Assembly: GCA_903885855.1 (NCBI GenBank)
Contig: CAISKG010000318.1
Location: 1-5,131 of the forward strand
Origin: an uncultured Planctomycetaceae bacterium
GTDB taxonomy: Bacteria; Planctomycetota; Planctomycetia; Pirellulales; UBA1268
Direction of reading: 5' to 3'
DNA length: 5,131 nt
Within the stretch, counting starts at the first letter, position 1, and the number at the start of each line of letters is the position of its first letter. The notes below the pieces were generated by a model. That model made no database searches and was not told the DNA's origin. It saw only the letters and a program-made list of their open reading frames with translations. This document shows, one piece after another, positions 1 to 5,131 of this stretch. Position numbers and translations under genes: made by a program.

Positions 1-948
1 CACCGGGGGGGCGGGTTCTCCCGGGGGCGGGGCGCGGCGGCGCCACCACCCGGCCAGTGCGCTGCCGATGCAGGAGTGGACGACGCTCGAGATCGCGCAG
101 GGCACCGCCGTGAGCGGATCGGCGGGAAAGTGCTTCTGGGCGAGCACCACCCCCAGGCCCGAGTTCTGCATCCCCACCTCGATCGAGATCGTGCGCGCCA
201 CGACGTGGTCGAAGCCGAAGGCCCTGGCCCACAGCCAGCCCACGCAGAAGCCGATGGCGTGCAGGAGCACGACCGCGCCGAGAAGCCGCACCCCGGCGGT
301 GCGCACCGCGACGGCGTTCTGGCCGATGACGCTCGCGCACACCAGCGCGATGGTGACGACGCTCACCAGCGGCGCCACCGGAAGCACCCGGCGCACCACG
401 CCGGGCAGCCAGCGATTCACGGCCACCCCCGCCGCCACCGGCAGCACCACCACCTGGAGCGTGGAGAGAAACAGCCCGCGCGCGTCCACCGCCACGAGCC
501 TGCCGGCGAGGAGTTTCGTGAGCAGCGGCGTGAGGATGACGGCGGCGAGCGTCGTGCAGGTCGTCATCACCACCGAGAGGGCCACGTCGGCCCTGGCGAT
601 GTAGGTGACGACGTTGGAGGCCGTGCCCCCCGGGCAGCATGCGACGAGGATCAGCCCCACCGCCAGCGGCGTGTCGAGGCCCAGCGCCGTGGCGACGCCC
701 CAGCCGGCGGCCGGCATGATGACGAACTGCCCGAGGAACCCGGCCGCGACCGCACCGGGGCGCGTGGCCACGCGCCGGAAGTCGTCGAGCGAGAGCGTGA
801 CGCCCATGCCGAGCATGACCAGCGCCAGCCCGGCCACGATCGCGTCGCCGCGGAACCACGTGAACAGCGCGGGCTCGACCAGGGCGGCGGCGCAGGCGAC
901 GAGCACCCACAGCGGGAAGGCGTTGGTGACGCGATCGAGGAGGGGCAC
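1..948 (-). CDS. Bile acid:sodium symporter family (BASS) transporter, 3' end outside window
   Basis: This is a sodium-coupled inner-membrane transporter of the BASS/ASBT family. The frame is open for 316 codons and has no stop before the window edge. Reading starts with VPLLDRVTNAFPLWVL and is rich in hydrophobic segments, as expected for about ten transmembrane helices. The family's sodium-site signatures are present: PGGTASN (residues 106-112), Ser125 and Thr129 in the next helix, EVGMQN (257-262), and Gln74. They match the known Neisseria ASBT sites (S114, N115, S128, T132, E260, Q264, Q77) with a constant offset of three residues, so both sodium sites look intact. GTG 948 is chosen because the frame upstream turns into an Arg/Pro-rich stretch unlike protein and has no ATG; no clear Shine-Dalgarno is seen. 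The tail after GWWRRR (about 305 onward) is Pro-rich, so the true end is probably close. Substrate is unknown; bacterial members also move pantoate and other organic anions, so bile acid transport should not be assumed. Confidence 0.9.
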   Translation of the reverse strand, partial: MPLLDRVTNAFPLWVLVACAAALVEPALFTWFRGDAIVAGLALVMLGMGVTLSLDDFRRVATRPGAVAAGFLGQFVIMPAAGWGVATALGLDTPLAVGLILVACCPGGTASNVVTYIARADVALSVVMTTCTTLAAVILTPLLTKLLAGRLVAVDARGLFLSTLQVVVLPVAAGVAVNRWLPGVVRRVLPVAPLVSVVTIALVCASVIGQNAVAVRTAGVRLLGAVVLLHAIGFCVGWLWARAFGFDHVVARTISIEVGMQNSGLGVVLAQKHFPADPLTAVPCAISSVVHSCIGSALAGWWRRRAPPPGEPAPPV

Positions 949-1017
949 GGCGACCGTCGGGGGGCGGGGAAGGCCGGGCGGCCGGCGGGACGCGGGCGAC
1001 CGACGCGCCCGGGTTGG

Positions 1018-1023
1018 TAGCCT
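1018..1023 (+). promoter_or_regulatory. Weak candidate -10 element (TAGCCT) ahead of the GT11 gene
   Basis: TAGCCT matches the sigma-70 -10 consensus at three of six positions. It ends six bases before the ATG at 1030, so a start point at normal distance would give a leaderless or nearly leaderless mRNA. No good -35 is visible. A similar GTA(G/T)CCT string precedes the ceramidase-like gene, which is the main reason to note it. The evidence is weak. Confidence 0.2.
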
Positions 1024-1029
1024 AGCGTC

Positions 1030-1914
1030 ATGGAGACTCCCCGCGGCGCGGTCGTCGTCCGATTGGACGGGGGCCTGGGCAACCAGATGTTCCAGTACGC
1101 CGCCGGTCGAGCGGCGGCGCTGGCCGGCGGGCGCGCGTTGTGGCTCGATCCGCGGGGGATCGCCGCCCGGGGCGACGGCCGCCGCTACGGCCTCGACGCC
1201 TTCGCGCTCGAACCCCGCTTCCTGACGCCCCGGGAGCGCTTCCTCATCCGGGCCGCCACGGGAGCCCGGGTTCCCGCGGCCCTCCGCGGCCTCGCCCGCG
1301 CCGTCGGGGGGCGGGGCTGGCGGATCGTGCGCGAGGGGGCCGCCGCGATCCCGCCGGTCGGGGACGTGGTGCTGGAGGGCTACTGGCAGGCACCGGCGTG
1401 GTTCGCCGGGGCCGAGGAGACGCTGCGCCGCGACTTCACCTTCCGCGCTCCCCACAGCGCCGACGTGGCCGCATGGGCCGGGCGGATCGGCGCGGTGGAG
1501 AGCGTGGCCGTGCACGTGCGGCGCGGCGACTACGTCTCCTCGCCGGCGGTGCGGGCGGTCCACAACACCCTCGCGCCGGCCTACTACGCCGCGGCCGGCG
1601 AGGTGCTCCGCGAGCGCGTGGGACAGGCCACGTTTTTTCTCTTTTCCGACGACCCCGACTGGGCCGAGGCGCACCTGCGCCTTCCGGGGCCGACCACGAC
1701 GGTGCGTCACGCGTGCACCGCGGCGGCCGACGACCTCCGGCTGATGGCGGCATGCCGCCATGCGATCATCGCCAACAGCTCCTTCAGTTGGTGGGGCGCC
1801 TGGCTCGGCCGCCATCCCGGGCGGGTGGTCACGGCACCGGCACGCTGGTTCCGCGAGCGACCGGCTCCGGCGGGCCTGATCCCCCCGGAGTGGATCGTGG
1901 TCGCCGACGGCTGA
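1030..1914 (+). CDS. GT11 family alpha-1,2-fucosyltransferase-like glycosyltransferase
   Basis: The predicted 294-residue protein transfers fucose from GDP-fucose to a sugar acceptor, probably forming an alpha-1,2 linkage on a surface glycan; the acceptor is unknown. The signatures of glycosyltransferase family 11 occur in the usual order: GGLGNQMFQYA at residues 14-24, HVRRGDY at 162-168 (the nucleotide-sugar-binding HxRRGDY motif), FLFSDDPDWA around 203-212, and NSSFSWWGAWLG at 249-260. Length is normal for bacterial members. There is no signal peptide or membrane anchor, so it should act at the cytoplasmic side of the membrane. ATG 1030 is the only plausible start because an in-frame TAG lies at 1018-1020; no Shine-Dalgarno is evident. 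No other sugar-nucleotide or polysaccharide genes are in the window, so pathway context is missing. Oddities are a cluster of TTT codons near 1633-1644 and a perfect palindrome at 1744-1761. Family assignment is firm; linkage type is inferred. Confidence 0.92.
   Translation: METPRGAVVVRLDGGLGNQMFQYAAGRAAALAGGRALWLDPRGIAARGDGRRYGLDAFALEPRFLTPRERFLIRAATGARVPAALRGLARAVGGRGWRIVREGAAAIPPVGDVVLEGYWQAPAWFAGAEETLRRDFTFRAPHSADVAAWAGRIGAVESVAVHVRRGDYVSSPAVRAVHNTLAPAYYAAAGEVLRERVGQATFFLFSDDPDWAEAHLRLPGPTTTVRHACTAAADDLRLMAACRHAIIANSSFSWWGAWLGRHPGRVVTAPARWFRERPAPAGLIPPEWIVVADG
1744..1761. repeat. Perfect 18-bp palindrome inside the GT11 gene
   Basis: ATGGCGGCATGCCGCCAT equals its own reverse complement across all 18 bases, with SphI-like GCATGC at the centre. 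It lies in coding sequence for residues 239-244 and neighbours of the fucosyltransferase. It could be a protein-binding site, a hairpin in the transcript, or chance in GC-rich DNA. No second copy was noticed in the window. Confidence 0.5.
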
Positions 1915-1915
1915 C

Positions 1916-1936
1916 GCCCGGTGGCAGGCCACGGGC
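1916..1936 (+). terminator. Bulged stem-loop directly after the GT11 stop codon
   Basis: The arms GCCC + GTGG (1916-1919, 1921-1924) and CCAC + GGGC (1929-1936) pair for eight base pairs with a single bulged G at 1920 and a CAGG tetraloop (1925-1928). The hairpin begins two bases after the TGA at 1912-1914. There is no T tract behind it, so it is not a classical intrinsic terminator. It may be a partial terminator, an mRNA-stabilising 3' structure or a chance GC fold. Confidence 0.35.
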
Positions 1937-1945
1937 CGGGCCGCG

Positions 1946-1951
1946 TATCCT
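1946..1951 (+). promoter_or_regulatory. Candidate -10 element (TATCCT) ahead of the ceramidase-like gene
   Basis: TATCCT fits the sigma-70 -10 consensus at four of six positions in otherwise extremely GC-rich DNA. It lies 36 bases before ATG 1988, which would leave a leader of about 30 bases carrying the Shine-Dalgarno. No convincing -35 hexamer is seen at the usual distance. If real, it gives the ceramidase/oxidoreductase pair its own promoter downstream of the hairpin at 1916-1936. Confidence 0.3.
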
Positions 1952-1975
1952 GTGGGCCGGGTGGGGGAAGCGTTG

Positions 1976-1982
1976 GGAGGAG
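1976..1982 (+). promoter_or_regulatory. Shine-Dalgarno GGAGGAG that fixes the start at ATG 1988
   Basis: GGAGGAG lies five bases before ATG 1988. It decides between this ATG and the in-frame upstream GTG at 1952, which has no comparable site and would put 12 extra residues ahead of a normal signal peptide. Confidence 0.7.
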
Positions 1983-1987
1983 CCGCC

Positions 1988-3535
1988 ATGGAATCGCGTC
2001 GCCGTCGTGCCGTCCGCGTCGCGGTCGTCCTGCTCGCCGTGGGCCTGGCCTCCGAGAGCCGTGCACAGGCGGCGGAGGGGCCGGTGTTCCTGGCCGGGTT
2101 CGCCGAGCGCGACGTGAGCCCCGCGGTGGGGGACGAGGCCCCTGGGGGCTACGGCAAGGCTCGGCACACCGCATTCCACGACGCCTGCAAGGCGAGGGCG
2201 GCGGTCTTCGACGACGGCACGGCGCCGGTGGCGATCGTCGGCCTCGACGCCCTTCTCATCCGCGGCCCCACCGTGGCCGAAGCCCGGCGGAGGATCACGG
2301 AACGGACCGGCATCCCCGGCGAGCGCGTCCTCGTGGCCGCCTCGCATTCGCACGCCGCCGGCCCGACGGGGATGATCCTCCCGGGCGAATACGACGCCGA
2401 TGATTCCCTCGTGCGCCGGCTGGCCTACGAGAAGACGGTGATCGCCTCGCCGGAGTACCTCGCGAAGGTGGTGGCGGGGATCGTCGACGCGGTCGCCGAG
2501 GCTCACCAGCGCCGTGGCAAGGCGCGGGCGGCGGCGGGCTACGGTGTCGCCGAGGGGGTGGCCTTCAACCGCCGCTTCCGGATGCGCGAGGGATTCACGA
2601 TGACCCACCCGGGGGTGGGCAATCCCTCGATCATCGGCCCTGCCGGCGGGGTCGATCCGCAGGTCGGCGTGCTCGGCGCGTGGAACGACGCCGGCGAATG
2701 CCTCGGGGTGGTGGTCAACTTCGCCTGCCACGCCACCACCGGCCCGCCCGGAATCTCCGCCGACTACGTCCACCACGTCGAGCGCACCCTGCGCGGCGCT
2801 CTGGGCGACGGCTGCGTGGTGGTCTTCACCGCCGGGATGGCCGGCGACGTGACGCAGGTCGACAACCGCAGCCCCTTCGCCTATCCGCAATTCGGCGAGG
2901 CGGCCTCGCGGCGCCTCGGCGCCGCGGTGGGGGCGGCGGCGGTGACGGCGCTGTTGCGCCTCGAGCCCACGGCCGGCGACCTGCTCCCCCTGGGTGCGCG
3001 CGGGCGGACGGTCGCGATCCCGCGGCGCGTGCCCCGGGCGGATCGCGTGGCCCGTGCCCGGGAGATCGTGGAGCTGCCGGACGGCGCCAAGGTCGATCCC
3101 ACCGAATGGACCTTCGCCAAGGAGACGGTGCTCCTGGCGGCGCGGCTCGAGCGCGAGCCGGTGGCGCCGGTGGAGCTGCAGGCCATCCAGGTGGGGCCGG
3201 CGGTGTTCCTCGCCTGCCCGGCCGAGTACTTCGTCGACTACGGCCTCGAGCTCAAGGCCGCCGGGCCCTTCCCGGTGACCTTCCCGGTGTCGCTGGCCAA
3301 CGACTGCGTGGGCTACGTGCCCACCGAGGACGCCCTCGGCCCGCGCGGCGGCGGCTACGAGACGCGCCTCACGAGCTACTCCAATCTCGTCCCCACCGCC
3401 GGGCGCACGATCTGCGACGGCCTCAAAGTCCTGGCGGCCGAGCTGTCGCCGGGCCCCGTGCCGCGTGCGGCTCCCGCCCCCCCGTTCCAGGGCCAGCCCT
3501 GGAGCTACGGCAATCTCCCTCCCGAACTCGACTGA
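1988..3535 (+). CDS. Secreted neutral/alkaline ceramidase-family (PF04734-like) protein
   Basis: The 515-residue product is related to neutral ceramidases, zinc-dependent amidases that release the fatty acid from ceramide. It starts with a Sec signal peptide: MESRRRR, a hydrophobic core at about residues 8-20, and a likely cut after AQA (residue 28). The mature part opens with the family-like FLAGFAERDVSP and continues with ASHSHAAGP (zinc-type histidines His120/His122), NFACHATTG (His248), AGDVTQVDN (285-293), PAEYF (Glu413) and GYVPT (Tyr443). These resemble the His/His/Glu/Tyr zinc set of Pseudomonas ceramidase. Two differences matter: the GDxS segment with the catalytic Ser in characterised enzymes reads GDVT here (Thr289), and the protein ends without room for the C-terminal Ig-like domain of true ceramidases. 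True substrate is therefore open; another amide or ester hydrolase role is possible. It is followed after 35 bp by the oxidoreductase gene, probably in one transcript. Start is chosen by the Shine-Dalgarno at 1976-1982 and the signal peptide. Confidence 0.88.
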   Translation: MESRRRRAVRVAVVLLAVGLASESRAQAAEGPVFLAGFAERDVSPAVGDEAPGGYGKARHTAFHDACKARAAVFDDGTAPVAIVGLDALLIRGPTVAEARRRITERTGIPGERVLVAASHSHAAGPTGMILPGEYDADDSLVRRLAYEKTVIASPEYLAKVVAGIVDAVAEAHQRRGKARAAAGYGVAEGVAFNRRFRMREGFTMTHPGVGNPSIIGPAGGVDPQVGVLGAWNDAGECLGVVVNFACHATTGPPGISADYVHHVERTLRGALGDGCVVVFTAGMAGDVTQVDNRSPFAYPQFGEAASRRLGAAVGAAAVTALLRLEPTAGDLLPLGARGRTVAIPRRVPRADRVARAREIVELPDGAKVDPTEWTFAKETVLLAARLEREPVAPVELQAIQVGPAVFLACPAEYFVDYGLELKAAGPFPVTFPVSLANDCVGYVPTEDALGPRGGGYETRLTSYSNLVPTAGRTICDGLKVLAAELSPGPVPRAAPAPPFQGQPWSYGNLPPELD

Positions 3536-3557
3536 CGCCTCCCTTCCGCGCCCCCCC

Positions 3558-3562
3558 GAGGA
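3558..3562 (+). promoter_or_regulatory. Shine-Dalgarno-like GAGGA before the oxidoreductase
   Basis: GAGGA lies eight bases before ATG 3571, in a C-rich 35-bp spacer. It supports this start within a frame that is open for almost 900 bases further upstream only because that stretch is the shadow of the preceding gene. Confidence 0.55.
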
Positions 3563-3570
3563 CATCCCCC

Positions 3571-4905
3571 ATGCCCATCTCGCGCCGCTCCCTCCTCCGC
3601 CACGCCACGCTCACCGGCATCGCCCTGCCGCTGGCGGGCTCGACCGGAATCGTCCGCGCCGCCGCCAACGACCGGCTGCGTCTGGCGGGGATCGGCGTGG
3701 GCGGCATGGGGGGCGCCGACCTCGCCTCGCTCGCCTCGCACCCGCGCGTGGAGGTGGTGGCGCTGTGCGACGTCGACGCCGGCAACCTCGCCGCCGCGGG
3801 GGAGAAGCACCCCTCGGCGAAGCGCTTCCGCGACTTCCGCCGGATGTTCGACGAGTTCGCCGGCTCCATCGACGCGGTGCACGTCTCCACCCCCGACCAC
3901 ACCCACGCCCCGGCGGCGATGACGGCGCTCAACCACGGCAAGCACGTCTACTGCCAGAAGCCGCTCACGCACGACGTGCACGAGGCGCGGCAGCTGCGCG
4001 TCATCGCCGCCGCCAAGCCCACGCTCGTCACGCAGATGGGCACGCAGATCCACTCCAACACCCAGTACCGCACCGCCGTGAAGCTCGTGCAGAGCGGCGT
4101 CATCGGCAAGGTGCGCGAGGTCTGCTCCTGGAGCGGCAAGACCTGGGGCTACGACGGCCCGGTGCCGGCGACGGGGCCGGTGCCGGCGAACCTCGACTGG
4201 GATCTCTGGCTGGGGACCGCGGCCGAGCGGCCCTACGCCCCCGACCAGTACCATCCCGGCAACTGGCGCCGCTGGTACGACTTCGGCGGCGGCACGATGG
4301 GCGACATGGCGATCCACATCCTCGATCCGGTCTTCAGCGCGCTCGAGCTGGGGCCGCCGCGGTCACTCGTCTCGCGCAGCTCCGCGCCGCCCGCCGCTTC
4401 CTTCGGGATGCAAAACGAGACCCGCTTCGTGTTTCCCGCGGGGAAGTACACGACCGACGGCTTCGTCCTCACCTGGTTCGACGGCGGCAAGATGCCCGAC
4501 ACCTCCGCCTGGCCGCTCGACGGCGGCGACGGCAAGCGCCTCGGGCTGCCGGACCAGGGCTCGATCTTCCTGGGCGAGCAGGGGGCGATCCTCCTCCCCC
4601 ACGTCGCCATGCCGCAGTTGCTCCCGGTGGCGAAGTTCGGCGGGACGAAGATCGAGGCCGCGCCCGACGGCGACCACTACCACCTCTTCGTCGACGCCTG
4701 CCTCGGCGGCGCTCCCACCACCTGCGGCTTCGACTACGCCGGCCCGCTCACCGAGACGGTGCTGCTGGGCACGATCGCCAACCGCTTCCCGGGGGACGAG
4801 CTGCGCTGGCAGCCCGAGGCGATGACCGTGCCCAACCACGACCAGGCCGACGCCCTCCTGCGCCGCCGCTACCGCAAGGGCTTCGAGGTCGACAACCTCT
4901 CCTGA
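3571..4905 (+). CDS. Tat-exported Gfo/Idh/MocA family NAD(P)-dependent oxidoreductase
   Basis: The 444-residue protein belongs to the dehydrogenase family that includes glucose-fructose oxidoreductase and inositol 2-dehydrogenase. It begins with a twin-arginine signal, SRRSLLR at residues 4-10, a hydrophobic stretch (about 12-29) and a likely cut near VRA/AAN (30-31), so it would be exported folded with its cofactor. The Rossmann domain follows: RLRLAGIGVGGMGG (35-48), the strand ending in CDVD with Asp67, STPDHTHAP (106-114), and YCQKPLTHDV (127-136), where Lys130 is the usual catalytic/cofactor lysine but the common EKP is QKP. The C-terminal domain has WDLWLG (210-215) and GGGTMGDMAIHI (239-250) with His249 as a candidate catalytic residue. 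Length is normal for the exported planctomycete type. It is the second gene of a likely operon with the ceramidase-family gene. Substrate is unknown, probably a sugar or cyclitol derivative. The related GH109 glycosidases share Tat signal, fold and similar length, so a glycosidase role cannot be excluded. Confidence 0.92.
   Translation: MPISRRSLLRHATLTGIALPLAGSTGIVRAAANDRLRLAGIGVGGMGGADLASLASHPRVEVVALCDVDAGNLAAAGEKHPSAKRFRDFRRMFDEFAGSIDAVHVSTPDHTHAPAAMTALNHGKHVYCQKPLTHDVHEARQLRVIAAAKPTLVTQMGTQIHSNTQYRTAVKLVQSGVIGKVREVCSWSGKTWGYDGPVPATGPVPANLDWDLWLGTAAERPYAPDQYHPGNWRRWYDFGGGTMGDMAIHILDPVFSALELGPPRSLVSRSSAPPAASFGMQNETRFVFPAGKYTTDGFVLTWFDGGKMPDTSAWPLDGGDGKRLGLPDQGSIFLGEQGAILLPHVAMPQLLPVAKFGGTKIEAAPDGDHYHLFVDACLGGAPTTCGFDYAGPLTETVLLGTIANRFPGDELRWQPEAMTVPNHDQADALLRRRYRKGFEVDNLS
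4159..4189 (+). repeat. Short direct repeat encoding GPVPA twice
   Basis: The 13-mer CCGGTGCCGGCGA occurs exactly at 4159-4171 and 4177-4189, an offset of 18 bp or six codons. In the oxidoreductase it gives GPVPA at residues 196-200 and 202-206, in the loop just before the WDLWLG segment. It keeps the frame and looks like a small in-gene duplication. Confidence 0.6.
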
Positions 4906-4944
4906 AAAGGGTGCCGGCCACCGATTCCGGGCCAGACGGGCGAG

Positions 4945-4975
4945 CGGCGGGGAATCACCGCGGCGGGAATCAACG
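4945..4975. repeat. Imperfect tandem repeat of 15-16 bp at the convergent gene ends
   Basis: CGGCGGGGAATCACCG (4945-4960) is followed directly by CGGCGGGAATCAACG (4961-4975). They differ by one missing G and one C/A change. The second copy contains the stop codon of the minus-strand gene and its last codon; the first holds a second TGA-type string just behind it. Between the Gfo/Idh/MocA stop and here I see no strong hairpin followed by a T tract on either strand. Confidence 0.5.
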
Positions 4976-5131
4976 CGGGCCGAGATCGAGCGACACGAGC
5001 CTGGAATCGTCGCGGATGTAGAGACGCCCGCCGGCCAACGCCGGCTGGGCGCGGCAGCCGACACCGAGGACCCGGTGGCGGGCGAGCTCCCGGTAGCCGT
5101 CGGGGCTCGCCCTGGCGAGGACGACGGTGCC
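4970..5131 (-). CDS. PQQ-like beta-propeller repeat protein, C-terminal end only
   Basis: Only the last 53 residues and the stop codon (4970-4972, TGA on the minus strand) are in the window; the start lies beyond the right edge. The visible sequence has the look of a last PQQ/BamB-type propeller blade: ASPDGYRELAR, then VLGVGCRAQPALAGGRLYIR (residues 21-40), then DDSRLVSLDL near the end. The pattern of a Gly-Arg-Leu-Tyr strand followed by Leu-Val-x-Leu-Asp-Leu is typical of the blade repeat and common in large secreted planctomycete propeller proteins. Such domains may bind PQQ in quinoprotein dehydrogenases or act as scaffolds; without the rest no activity can be assigned. It converges with the oxidoreductase gene across 64 bp, so it belongs to a different transcript. 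Confidence 0.75.
   Translation of the reverse strand, partial: GTVVLARASPDGYRELARHRVLGVGCRAQPALAGGRLYIRDDSRLVSLDLGPR

Noticed and set aside
76..1020. Plus-strand 314-codon frame opposite the transporter
   Set aside because: The translation is a His/Arg/Asp/Gly-rich shadow, while the minus strand codes for a clean BASS transporter with conserved sodium sites.
1633..1639. TTTTTTC as a programmed -1 frameshift heptamer in the GT11 gene
   Set aside because: The reading phase is G TTT TTT CTC, so it is not in the X XXY YYZ phase needed, and the zero frame carries all GT11 motifs through to a normal end.
1952..1987. GTG 1952 as the start of the ceramidase-like gene
   Set aside because: It would add 12 residues before a normal signal peptide and lacks a ribosome-binding site, whereas ATG 1988 has GGAGGAG five bases upstream.
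1829..3565. 578-codon open frame on the minus strand opposite the ceramidase-like gene
   Set aside because: Its translation is Arg/Gly/His/Ala-rich with no recognisable domain, and it lies antisense to a gene with clear family motifs and a signal peptide. Long antisense frames are expected in DNA with GC-rich third positions.
2680..3570. Possible N-terminal extension of the oxidoreductase, making a 741-residue fusion
   Set aside because: The first 297 codons are an Arg/Pro/Gly-rich shadow of the ceramidase-like gene. A Tat signal peptide begins exactly at ATG 3571 behind a GAGGA site.
4906..4969. Bidirectional terminator between the convergent genes
   Set aside because: Only four-base arms such as CCGG/CCGG with a nine-base loop can be drawn, without a T tract on either strand.
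3465..5021. 518-codon plus-strand frame overlapping the oxidoreductase
   Set aside because: Low-complexity Arg/Ala/Pro translation in another frame of a well-supported gene.

Overview
The window is very GC-rich and densely coding. It most resembles a planctomycete chromosome (Pirellulales-like). This is inferred from three things: a secreted neutral-ceramidase-family hydrolase followed by a Tat-exported Gfo/Idh/MocA oxidoreductase, the tail of a PQQ-type beta-propeller protein of the kind common in that phylum, and strong G/C preference at third codon positions. No rRNA, tRNA, CRISPR array, insertion sequence or phage gene is visible, so taxonomy rests on protein family style alone.

Layout from left to right: (1) on the minus strand, a bile acid:sodium symporter family (BASS) membrane transporter, starting at GTG 948 and running off the left edge; (2) an 81-bp divergent gap; (3) on the plus strand, a GT11 alpha-1,2-fucosyltransferase-like enzyme (1030-1914), followed at once by a bulged stem-loop; (4) a plus-strand pair separated by 35 bp, made of a Sec-exported neutral/alkaline ceramidase-family protein (1988-3535) and a Tat-exported Gfo/Idh/MocA oxidoreductase (3571-4905); (5) a 64-bp convergent gap; (6) on the minus strand, the last 53 codons of a PQQ-like beta-propeller protein (4970-5131, continuing past the right edge).

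The ceramidase-like and oxidoreductase genes are the clearest functional unit. Both have a Shine-Dalgarno-like sequence and an export signal, so both products probably act outside the cytoplasm, and co-transcription is likely. The fucosyltransferase may be a separate unit, because a hairpin and a candidate promoter lie between it and the pair. The transporter is transcribed divergently, and no link to the others can be shown.

I do not see a clearly new biological system. The best leads are the ceramidase-family protein, which has Thr where characterised enzymes have the catalytic Ser, its pairing with a Tat-exported oxidoreductase carrying QKP instead of EKP, and a perfect 18-bp palindrome inside the fucosyltransferase gene.
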